NCBI RefSeq assembly: GCF_025118155.1 | Contig: NW_026251389.1 | Span: 682,001-746,000 of the forward strand | Length of the DNA stretch: 64,000 nucleotides | From: Cokeromyces recurvatus | Taxonomy: Eukaryota > Mucoromycota > Mucoromycetes > Mucorales > Mucoraceae | Direction: 5' to 3' | Part shown: positions 32,929 through 43,226 of the stretch, piece by piece | Layout: each line of letters starts with the position of its first letter | How positions within the stretch are numbered: position 1 is the first letter of the stretch | Made by a program: the position numbers and the translations under genes | Notes under the pieces: model-generated | The model's database searches: none | What the model saw: the letters and a program-made list of their open reading frames with translations, nothing else | What the model was told of the DNA's origin: nothing

Positions 32929-34460
32929 TTATTTTGTCGATAATTTCTTCTTCCCTATCGTCAAGTGAACAATAAAGACAAAAAGAGTTAATAAATGAAT
33001 AAGCCAATAAATTTGATTATAAGCCTTAATTCCTCTTGCAAGCGTCAAGAGATCAAAGCCAACGATTGCATAATTAAAGCAAGTTGTGGCCGTCAACCAA
33101 GCAATTAATTTCCATGCATACAGACAAGTGGTATCTTGATCGATCCAGGGTTTCACAAAGGGAACATAGAACCGAGCACGAATGATACGTTCAGCAACCA
33201 CAAATAAGAACTCCAGCAAGAAAGTTTGAAAATAATTAAAATGAAAGCCATGCCAGATAGCCAAGAAAAGCAATGCACCCAGTTGAGACAAGTCCTTATT
33301 ACCCAAGAAACGAAGTCGTTTGAAAACATAATGTTTCACCCACAGGTTCGTATTGATGTTAAAGTTTGGAACTAAATGTTCAATTGAAGTAGATAATTCA
33401 AATTCAAGAGGCCTTGAGTTTGCTAATCCAGAGAAACTAGGTGCTGTATTCTCATCACCTTCTTGATAAGTAATACCAAAATAAGTGCAAGCCCCTAATA
33501 AAGAGAAAGCAATGAATATGTATATGTATATATTATTCTTTTTTTTTTACCTTCTGTTAATAACCATACACCTACATATTTGACAAATACCATCTTTCCA
33601 CAAATCCAAAATTCAACAAGTTTTTTTAGAAATGATTGATTTGAAAATTCTGGTGTAAGGATATAAGAAGTAGGGTATATAGCACCTATTGTTTGAAGAA
33701 GAATGATATAGATAATACCAATCATTAAGCAACGATTGATATAGTTCTTTTGTGCCCTTTTAGTATGCATCAAAGCCTTCTTGTCGACTATCTTTTGTCG
33801 ATTGTAGGGACCAGTAGATGATAAGAATCGATTATAAAGTGAAAAGGAAAATTGGGGTCCAATTAAAAAGGCAGAGGGAAAGAAACAATAGGCATAGACA
33901 TCCTTTAACTTTGGTAACTTTTCTAAGGGTGAATCTGAGGGAAACGAATGAGGGCCACTTATTTTTTTCTCCGATGATTTCATAGTCGATGGTGTCGTCT
34001 TGTTATCCTTCATGATAGCACCGTCCATAAAGTCCATACTAAATCCCAAAAGACGTAAACATAAGACACATTGTGTCGTTGTCCAGCCAATATCATATCC
34101 ATCAGAGGCGTAAAAATAATAGCCAATCATTAAATATAATAAATTAAATATCCAAACAAGCAACGCACTAACGCGTCGATTATGATAAAACCTGTCCGTT
34201 ATGTAACATATATAATAACTAACAGCGATAGTAATTAAAGAATGAATTATCTCAAAGCTGTTAAAGAAAAAGGCAAGGGCAAGACCTGAGAGGAGAATGT
34301 ATGTATTTCGTGCTTCTCGACTAGCATTAGGTTGTTGAATTACATATTTTTGATTGTATATATAGGCAATAGGATATGCTAACATGATAGTCATAAAGAG
34401 TCGAATATTAGGCTCTGACACACCAATTAACCATGATATGCCCTGTGTAATGAATCGCAT
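32929..34460 (-). CDS. MBOAT lysophospholipid acyltransferase (Ale1/LPCAT-like)
   Basis: Endoplasmic reticulum enzyme that re-acylates lysophospholipids (Lands cycle). Two exons, 34460-33551 and 33494-32929 (phase 1), give 491 aa with about 10 hydrophobic segments. The MBOAT signature is visible: the NTNLWVKHYVFKRL segment carrying the conserved Asn, and the catalytic His in AIWHGFHFNY. The early segment ISGPHSFPSD plus SAFLIGPQFSF matches the Ale1/LPCAT3 subgroup better than sterol or DGAT acyltransferases. The C-terminus GKKKLSTK is lysine-rich with a lysine at -4, consistent with ER retention but not a strict KKXX. Substrate head-group preference cannot be told from sequence alone. Confidence 0.88.
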
Positions 34461-34529
34461 TTTTTTTGTTTGTTAATTTATTTACTTTCTTCTTCTTCCT
34501 CTTATAAATGCCTTATTAAGGAAATTATA

Positions 34530-34568
<39 letters not shown>

Positions 34569-34678
34569 GTTAAAGTTAAAGAAAAGAGCTTAAAATATAT
34601 TCGTATATAAATGTATATATACATTGAAGAGAAACACGTATATTAAAAACTGCAAATATGATAGGCCAAGCAAATAAT

Positions 34679-34729
<51 letters not shown>

Positions 34730-34992
34730 CCATGTGAAATTAAGACTTCTCTTTGATGAAATACAACGTTTTCAAGTAAGCTTCAAGAAAGAAAAAAAAA
34801 TTTTTTTTTTTGTCGGCGGCGATAACAATAAGACATATAAATGCAGATCTTTTTATAAAAATAGAAAAATATCTTACTCTTATAAATATATATGCCTTAA
34901 AATAGCATTTATTTTTTTTATTTTAATATTTGCTTTATTTGTTAGGAATATTACATAGAAAAGAAGAATGTACAATAAATTAAAGTAATCTA
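34461..34992. other. Spacer with two long poly(A) tracts
   Basis: A runs at about 34532-34566 (35) and 34687-34728 (42), only 120 bases apart. No gene is seen. Confidence 0.5.
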
Positions 34993-36740
34993 TTACTTGC
35001 GAAGCTTATGAATCTTTGCATCACAACCATTTTTAGGAATTGCTAAGCCAATACGATTATTGCTAGCATCGTAGATATGATAAAAATTATTAAGAAAGGC
35101 ACCACCTAAGATCCAGGCCTTTTCGTCATCTGTGTTTCTATTAATTAAACTGTAGCATCTATCAGCATCACGTTTATCTTTTTTGATATAAAGTTTAGGA
35201 GGTAAAGAGATACGATAACCATTAAAGTCAAGTTTTAAAGTAGGATATTTTTCATCAAGATTATCGCAACATTTTAAAACGTATCTTTGATCGACTTCAT
35301 CATATTCAGCATTAATAGCAGCGTTTAAAAGATCTGCTTGCTTTGAAGGAGCCGAGATATAATTAGAACCTGTAGTAAATGAAGCTAATGACTTGGGTGC
35401 CAGTTTAATATCTATCTTATCACCTAATTTAGCACATTTGATTTCTGTTTTCCAAAATGGAGAATCACCATAATCACAAGTAGGTAACTTAAAGTAAGCA
35501 ATATCGCCCTTATAAACATTGTGGTCAACACCACCAAAGATAAATTCGCCTTCCTCTGATTCTTCATTATCTCTCTTTTGGTAGAATCCATTTCTGTTCG
35601 TTATATAAAAACTGAATTGTTGTGACGTCCTGCCATAAGCAGTTTGGAACCCATTCTGGGCAAATCCAGCACCATTGACAACTAAAAAAATAAAAATAAA
35701 ATTAAGTTAATAAATGTAACTTATAAATTAAAGTCCTGGAATCTTTTTTTTTCTGTATTTTACATTGACGTTCTAAATATAAATAAATATATAAAAAAAA
35801 ATGGGCTTAGTAAATTATACATATTCAAATTTAATTTTGTAAACTTTACTTGAAAGAGTTGAAGCTGAGTTATTGTAATAATTTGTAGAGCCATCAGCAT
35901 TAAATCCACCTAGACCAAGAGATCCGACTATTTATTTAAAAAAAAACGTCATCATTTAGTAATAATAATTATTATTATTATTATTTTTAAAAAAAAAAAT
36001 ACGGAATTTACGATAGTTTTCACCACCAAGGCCTTTTACACTATAAGCGCTACCGAACATTTGATTACAAACTTGAAGTCCTGCAACAGACATGCATTCC
36101 TATTTGAAATTTTATATTAGGGGAGTTTTCCTTTTTTTTTTTGATTTATAATACTTTACAGTATATAATCTAGCATCAATACAAACTCCTTCATCATATT
36201 TGATTGAAACTTTTGGTCTATGAAGATTTACAGCTGTTGAAGATTCAGCAGGATTATAAAGGTGGGCTTGTTGACGACATTCTCGAGTACGACACTAAAT
36301 GTATATAGAAAGGTTAATTCATTATATATAATAAAATAAAAAGAATTGAATATTACATCAACAGAAGGTATCCAAGTTAATGAATTGCTTGTGTCAAAAA
36401 CAACTGGAAAATTTTGTGGAGGTGTACCTAATATTTTTATTTTATTTATTATTATCATCATTGAGCCGGAACTATATCCGATAATAAAATTTATTCTTTT
36501 TTTTTTTTTATTTCTTTTCTTTTCTACTAGACATACCGACTTTAATAGTTGCAATTGGCTATAAAGCAAAATATATACATTTGTTATTAAAATCATATAG
36601 TGTTATTATTATTTGAAATAATTTACCACTCCATCTTCTATTCTTATACGCTCTCTTCTTAAAGAGCATCTTTTTTCAAGTGTTGCTGCGAAAATATTTG
36701 GAATCAATAAGATTGACGATAATAATACAGTAAAACGCAT
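34993..36740 (-). CDS. Pepsin-like (A1 family) protein with altered active-site motifs
   Basis: Seven exons, 36740-36627, 36558-36537, 36427-36357, 36294-36160, 36099-36012, 35927-35850 and 35681-34993, all in phase, give 398 aa. A signal peptide (about 1-18) is followed by a Lys-Arg (LEKR) site but only a very short pro-region. The pepsin fold is recognisable: GTPPQNFPVVFDTSNSLTWIPS (positions 46-67), VGSLGLGGF-like flap/psi segments, EFIFGGVD and the C-terminal AWILGGAFLNNFYHIYD. The first catalytic motif reads Asp57-Thr-Ser instead of D-T-G. At the second site the usual D-T-G-T/S is Thr272-Thr-Gly-Ser275, so the second catalytic Asp is missing. It is therefore probably secreted but non-proteolytic. 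Frame and splice sites are intact, so it is not an obvious pseudogene. Confidence 0.85.
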
Positions 36741-37394
36741 ATTTTTATTGTTATCAAGCAAATAAAAAAAAAAAGAAAAAGAAAGGAAGGGAAAAAAAAA
36801 AGGGAAAAGAATGATTTTTTTTTATGTTTTTGTTTTGGCTTAATATAAACGAATCGAAAAAAAAAAAGAAAGAGAAAGTTAAGGGGACGACCGTGTAACG
36901 TTGGTTACCCTTCTTATGACTAGACTAAACCAATGACCGGTACGGAACAAGAAACCATAGCAATAAGGGGAACCAAAAATAGATCAGCATTTCTATATTC
37001 ATCATGTATATGTAACTATATTGTTTGTACTACAATGAATATTTATAATAATAATACATGTAAATGATATAAGATCTACTACTTTATGTCAGAAGGATTA
37101 TAATAGAGTGTTAATTATGATAAAGATATTCATTAAGAGTATATAAAATTTATATTAAATAATGTCAATGAATTATTTAATAAGCCTTATTAAATATTGG
37201 TTTAGATAATAATATTAGCCACAATAATGAATAATAGATGTGAGGTAAATGTGTTACAATCAAACAGCCTTTTTATAAATCTAAATATACACATATATAA
37301 AGGGTTTATAAAAACCAAGCCAAATTTAAATTTAAGAAAAAAAAATCACAATTATAATGATCTTCAATTATCAAATTTAGAAATTATCATTATA
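36741..37394. other. Intergenic
   Basis: Purine-rich leader region of the pepsin-like gene (36770-36870) and AT-rich DNA. A GC-richer patch at 36885-36960 includes GGGACGACCGTGTAACG and may be promoter. No gene is recognised. Confidence 0.4.
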
Positions 37395-38191
37395 TTAAAT
37401 TAAATAAGAGAAAGTAACAGCTGTCGCAATCAACATGAAAAGACTTTGTTCAAGATAATTTAGATTAGAAATCGACATTGAAGTAGAGGTACTTGTAGAA
37501 TTAGAAGAAGGAACACTAGGCATAATTGAGACTACATTATTGCTTGGCTTTGCTGTTGCAGAAGGGGTAGAAGAAGGTGCAATAGAACTACTTGTAATGC
37601 TTTTTTTTTTTTTTTTTTTTTTTTTTAGGAAAAAAAAAAGGTAAATTTTCAGCCACATATTCACATGTTCATTCATTTATTATATTTCACTTACTTATTA
37701 TAAGTTTGGGCAATTGAACAGAATGTGTCTTTTAATCCTTGTTGTGAAGCTCTACCAAGATTTTGAGGGCAATTATCAAAGCAAGTTAATTTAGCTGTAT
37801 GCCACTATACAAACTATAAGTAAACAAATACTGTATGTTTATAATTATGGATTCAATGTGTTTTACCTTACAAAGACATGCATAATCTACATAATGGATG
37901 AATATTAAATTGTTTAGTTTGGTAATAATAATAAGCCTTAGCCAATTCTATTTTTACCTCTATCAATACAAGTCTTTAAATAATTATCCTCATTTGAAAG
38001 ACAGGTGTCCAATCTATGAATCATTATTTATTTATTTATTTTATTTTATTTTTGGTATATTTTAATCTAGATCTGTATTTATATAAACTAGTCTACACAT
38101 ACACGTTTTGGGCTGCACAAGCAGCAGTTTGAGCAGCTACCATTTGAGAAAACGCAAATACAAGTGCGACAGCAACAAAGAAATATTTCAT
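37395..38191 (-). CDS. Small Cys-rich secreted protein, probable GPI anchor
   Basis: Five exons, 38191-38103, 38013-37958, 37886-37867, 37804-37695 and 37599-37395, in phase, give 159 aa. Order: signal peptide (about 1-20), a compact domain with eight cysteines (about residues 25-95) including a CLC pair (DYACLCK), then a Ser/Thr/Pro-rich stalk and a hydrophobic C-terminal tail suited to GPI attachment. Eight cysteines with a CxC pair resemble CFEM-type wall proteins, but the spacing is not a clean CFEM match, so I leave the family open. Likely in the cell wall or plasma membrane. An A/G heptamer repeat lies directly upstream in the leader. Confidence 0.7.
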
Positions 38192-38210
38192 TTTGATTAA
38201 AAAAGAAAAA

Positions 38211-38272
38211 GAAAAAAGAAAAAAGAAAAAAGAAAAAAGAAAAAAGAAAAAAGAAAAAAGAAAAAAGAAAAA
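38211..38272 (+). repeat. (GAAAAAA)n heptamer minisatellite
   Basis: Eight to nine near-perfect 7-base units with G at every seventh position (38211, 38218 and so on to 38267), 20-80 bases upstream of the Cys-rich gene's start codon. Regular spacing without unique spacers, so not a CRISPR array. Confidence 0.85.
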
Positions 38273-39533
38273 TTAAACTTAATTATTCATTCTTTTTTAT
38301 ATAATTATACTATAGGAGAAAGATATAAAAAGGAGAAGTTTGAAAGGAGATACGCATAATAGCCATCTTTCATAGTATGTAAACCTGTTAATAAGAAGGG
38401 AGAAAGTATATTCAAGCATTGAAATTTTGCTATTTATTAAGAAATATAAGTGTATATATACACATAAATGGTAAATAAAAACCTCTTTAAAAGTTTACTT
38501 TATTTCTGTTTATCAGCTTTGCCCGATCAACAAGTTTTATGATAGTATCTTGTGACTCTTGAAACTTGATTCAATCTGGTAGTTCTTTTACTTTATTTTT
38601 ATTGACATTTAATATGTGTCGATCTATATCTTAAAGTTATCTTTTGGTCACGGTCACTGCCTCTATTGGAAATTTAGCTGCCTTGTCGGTTAAAGAATAT
38701 ATAAATGTATATCCTTCTAATAGTTAGAAAAATACGGCTAGTAAATCTACATGCTACAAATTCTTCAAAAGAACTAGTAAATTCTATTGATTATATCATA
38801 AATTTAATTACAATATAATCCATAAAATTACTTTATTTATACTGACATCTTATTTACTCTAAAAGTATCCATAATTTTTAGGAAATTAAAAAGAACAGCC
38901 CTCAGCACACTATGTATGGCTTCATAAAAAAGGGGTAAAAAATAATAATAATAATCATAAAACTGCTTCAATATAAAATAATCTATTATTGTACATAATA
39001 AGTATATACATTTATGTATATAAGAAGACCATCACCGGCAATTAGTAATTCTAATTCGCCTACTGTAACCCTATGATATATGCACCTTATTAATTATATA
39101 ACAAATGACTTTATTAGGTATTTTGTAATACGCCTTTTTTTTTTTTTTTTTTTTTTTTACAAGTACGATGATTTAAGTTCGGTAACTCTTGACTAAAACT
39201 ATAATCTTTGAATATAATAATTTTGATAGCACCTTATTCTGCATGTAATTGAATTTATGCAATCATTTTTTTCCCTTTATAGACGAATAGGTAATAAAGT
39301 ATTATATTTAGTAGACTTATTCAGACACTAATTCTGTAGTAGCGCTAGTAAAAGTTATCGTAATTAGGAAAACTTCAAGCAAAGATACTAGAGGTGATAT
39401 TTAATTATATTAAAATAAGAGGGGAATAATAATAACAATGAGAGACCAAATGCTTGTATACAAATGAGAGAGAAGTAGCGTGACCGTAAATCATATCCAA
39501 GTTGACTCAGCGTGAAAAGTACGTTTTTTTTTT
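38273..39533. other. Intergenic, no gene seen
   Basis: AT-rich with a T24-type run near 39136-39159. No coding signal on either strand. Confidence 0.5.
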
Positions 39534-40979
39534 TCACTTCTTTCGCTTACTTAAACTTAACTTGTTCCTTTTAAGTTTTTTTGAAAGTTGAAGGCTATGT
39601 AAAATGTTCTCATCATCATCATCATCATCATCATCATCTGATAAAATGATTACATCACTGTTCAAACTGGCCTTTTCTATTATTAATTGTTGGGTATCAT
39701 CACCACTGCTTACGAAAGAAGAAGAAGAAGAAGAAAGAGAAAAATGATGATTTTCCTTTTCATTTTTGCTCAAAGGTATATCATCGCCAGTCATTATCTC
39801 TATTACATTAGTTTGTTGCTTCGATTCTTCTGATTTCATTTTTATTATTTTCTTTTCAGCTATTACAAGCGACCTTAATCCATTATCCATTTCTTTAACG
39901 TTTATCTTTTGCTTTTTATTATTCTTCTTCACTTTGTTCGATAATAGCTTCTCGTCTACCGTCTTTAGATTACTTGTCTCGGTTAACACTGTTGTACTTT
40001 TCCTCTTTTTTGTCTTTTTGTTTGTTGGTTTGGTTTCATGTGTTTTTGAATTATCATCATTTGTAGTGGTGGGTTTTTTATTCAATACATGTGATGATGA
40101 TGTTAGGGTGGAAATGACTGTTAGTGGTTGACTTGACGCGCTTTGTGATGAACTTTTGGTCTTTGAAAGTGATAAAGATAATTTGTTCTTTTTTGATCCG
40201 TTTTTTATTGAATCGAATTCAAGTCCAGCTTGTTCCTCTTCTTTCATTTTTTCTTCGGTCTCTGTTGGTGGATTTTCCTATTTGAATAATAATTAAAAAT
40301 TAGTAAAAATAACGCTATTTATAAAACAACATATACAATAGACGTATTCTCTTCTAACATCACAGCTTCCTCTGTTGCATATTTTTTGGTATACTCTATA
40401 GCTTTTTGTTTAAAGGTTGGATAATCAAGTTGAAATTCTTTAGCAATGTCAGCATCAAGAGGATCATCAGGATTAGGATCAGCTAATAATTGACTCAAAA
40501 GAATTAATGTAGTTGACAAGTTCAGGGCAGGCTTCCAACCTCCCCTTTCGCCTTTTTTTAAAATGTCTGCACAGATTCTGCCTGCATCATCAATGTTAGG
40601 ATGATAAATAGATGTTATAAACCGTATTTGTGGAGGATCGAATGGGTAATTTTGTGGTATTTGTATAGTGAGTTTAAATAATCCTTTTTCATAAGGTGAA
40701 TCAGGTGGTCCTTTAATATCTAGTTATATAACGAGAAAAGTAATTAAATTTCTAGATTTAACAAAGACCAGAAAACATATATATAAATTTACAAGCTTCC
40801 AAATCTGTCAATTTGTCTTCTTTGGGATAACAGCTAATACCTGGCGGGGGATCTCTCTCTAAATTCACTACATGTATAATAAGTAAACAGTAGACATAGA
40901 GATTCTAATAAAAAAAAACTACTTGATAAAACATACTTAATTCCTTCTTCAATCTATTGTTTAGAATCTCACTATTCAT
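39534..40979 (-). CDS. UBE2T-like ubiquitin-conjugating enzyme with long basic tail and SIM-like motif
   Basis: E2 enzyme; animal UBE2T monoubiquitinates FANCD2/FANCI in cross-link repair. Exons 40979-40937, 40867-40793, 40719-40337 and 40277-39534 give 414 aa. The UBC fold covers about residues 1-155: PPGISCYPKEDKLTDLEA, PYEKGLFKLTIQIP, YPFDPPQIRF, the HPN triad (79-81) and the catalytic Cys89 in AGRICADIL. LLADPNPDDPLDADIAKEF follows. This matches UBE2T better than UBC13 or UBCH5. The 250-residue C-terminal extension is Ser/Lys-rich with NLS-like clusters (KKTKKRK). It contains DVIILS (375-380) followed by nine Asp, the form of a SUMO-interaction motif. It ends in a basic cluster. Human UBE2T has only a short tail. 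Confidence 0.88.
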
Positions 40980-42206
40980 TTTTGAAATAATTATAGAATG
41001 AAGACAAATAATAATAGTATGAATAATAAGATTTTTTTTTTTTTTTTTTTGAACTCTTTTTCAAATCGCGCTGCTTACTTTTTTATTCTGGCGTTTATTC
41101 GTGTTTTACGGTTAAAGAAGTTGCTGCTCCTCTCTCCATTAAACACACATAATTTATATTTTTGAAGTAGTGTTGATTGAAATACAATATGAGTAATAGA
41201 TATAGTCAAAAATTATGCTGGTTCTTAAGAAAAAAAGAGGGGGCTATTTTATTTTATAACAAATTTAAACTGCATATTTGTTTATTTCAAATTTTCCTGA
41301 AAAACTACTATATGACAAAGAGTAATTATTGCTTCAATACAAGATAATCTAGAGTAAAACTGTATAAATAACTTATAAATGAAATACAAATAATACAGCA
41401 ATCTTAGTTTAGAGAATGAAGAGATGCTATTAATTGGCACGAATAAAAAAAAAAAGAAAGAAAGAAAGAAAGAAAGAAAGAGAAAAGAGTGAGTGAGAGG
41501 AAGTTAGCGTGACCATATAAAAAATGCTACGAACACCTACTTGAAAGAGATGTTATTCTTTTATGCCTCAAGCATATTAATTTAAGTCGCAGTCTTTTAG
41601 GGGGGATTTATTACATAATTATTCTGGTAAAAATCTAAAATAGAAATGATTTTAAAGCATCTTCAGAATATGAATTCGTTGTGTGATATAACAGCATCGT
41701 TCATCTCCGTCTAAATCCACATCTTTTCTTTTATTATCACATGAAGGCGTAGTACTATTGACAGATACGATTAAAATTGAATTTTTATTTTTTTATTTTC
41801 TTTTATTTTCTTTTTTTTTCTTTTCTTTTCTTTTGACTAAATGAGCACATAGCATTTTTCATCTGCTGTATTGCCCTAGTCAGTTTTAATAATATGCAAG
41901 TAAGAACACCTCTCTTAAGAGACAAAAGGAAAAAGAATAAAAGTATATATGTAAAAGATAGGATAAATAGAATGAGTTAAAGGGAAACAAAGTAATTGGA
42001 AAAAAGATCAGTAAAATAAAATTCAGAGAGAGAGTACAAGGATATTAACACTTTTAATTGAGTAACCATTTCACTAGTAGTGCACCGGGTTCTGAGGGAG
42101 GATCTAGAGGTAGCTTTTTTTTTATGAAAGAGGTAATCCATTTCATATAGAGTGATACAAATAGATGGCCAACGGATTGTCTAAGGGGTCACATCCTGTG
42201 AGCGTT
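40980..42206. other. Intergenic with simple repeats
   Basis: Includes a (GAAA)n run near 41455-41480 and T/C-rich runs near 41785-41835. No gene is recognised. Confidence 0.5.
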
Positions 42207-42965
42207 TTAGCTTTTTAGTTGGCTAGTTGGTTCAGCAGGAAGGAGAGTGGGTCTGTGACCGTTCTTGGCATTTTGGAGTCTACAGTGCTTATGTAAACAT
42301 TCAATGGAATGAGTACGATTAAACGTTTGAGAAGGATGGTAGGGACATGGACAAGGTATACCAAACATTGCAGGTTGTACGAACGGTTGCAGTTTTTGCC
42401 ATATGTGAGATTGATCTACTGTATCGTATGCCGATTTTATATCAAGAAAAATCAACGTCGATTTGAAGCGATGATATTGACGTAGAATATGATAGAGTTC
42501 TGTGAGGCATAAGACCTGGTCAAGGGAACTACAAACTGCACGAAAACCTCCTTGTGTTATATCTAATGGAGGGCTAGTGTAAATGAGTTCATGATATATG
42601 CGTTTTTTTTCAAACAACTTTCTAAAGGTAGATATTAGATTAATCGGTCGAAAGTTGGCTGGATCTATTGGACCTTTTTTTTTTTGTGGATAGGAACCAC
42701 TCATGCCACTGGTCATGATAGTAGTGTACAAGACCTCCCCCAACATAATTGGAACTACTTGAATTGGATCACTATTTTCATGATAAATTTCCATTCCTTC
42801 CCGTTGATCCTGATTGCAAACTGTTAAATTGGTTATCCAAGTAATAGTATAAGTCTCTCTGTTTATTCTGGTCTCCTTTTTTTTTTCATTATATCTCTTT
42901 TCTTTTATTCTTTTATATATTTTAATTATTTTGTTCTTTCCTTTTTCTATTTCTTTTTTACTCAT
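42207..42965 (-). pseudogene. Non-LTR (LINE-type) reverse transcriptase fragment
   Basis: An open frame of 252 codons whose middle reads DPANFRPINLISTFRKLFEK followed by LDITQGGFRAVCSSLDQVL and LIFLDIKSAYDTVD. These are RT blocks of non-LTR retrotransposons, including the first catalytic Asp in LDIKSAYD. Downstream the similarity fades into Pro/Cys-rich sequence; no YADD block, endonuclease or RNase H domain is present. Residues before RT are Lys/Glu low-complexity. This is a 5'- and 3'-truncated relic that happens to stay open; about 0.6 kb is recognisable. Confidence 0.75.
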
Positions 42966-43226
42966 TTGTCTCTTGGGAGGTTTTTTACTCTTATAACCAC
43001 TTCATAACAGGCTCAGGCAATACAGCACATTACGTTGCTACATGCTCACTGCCAAAAAAAAAATTACACAGAAATAAAATAGAGTTTAATTCATAATAAA
43101 ATCTGACTAAGTGGCTTGTGACCGCTTTTACTAATTAAGCTTCTTAGGTAATAACTTGATGTGCTTATTTTTTTTTTTTTTTCAAAATCTTTTTTGTTTC
43201 TATTTTATCCTTTATATAAATATATA

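Noticed and set aside
38211..38272. Regularly spaced repeat resembling an array
   Set aside because: Units are 7 bases with no unique spacers; a minisatellite, not CRISPR.
43020..43150. Possible right end of the LINE relic
   Set aside because: No tail, target duplication or recognisable 5' UTR could be identified.
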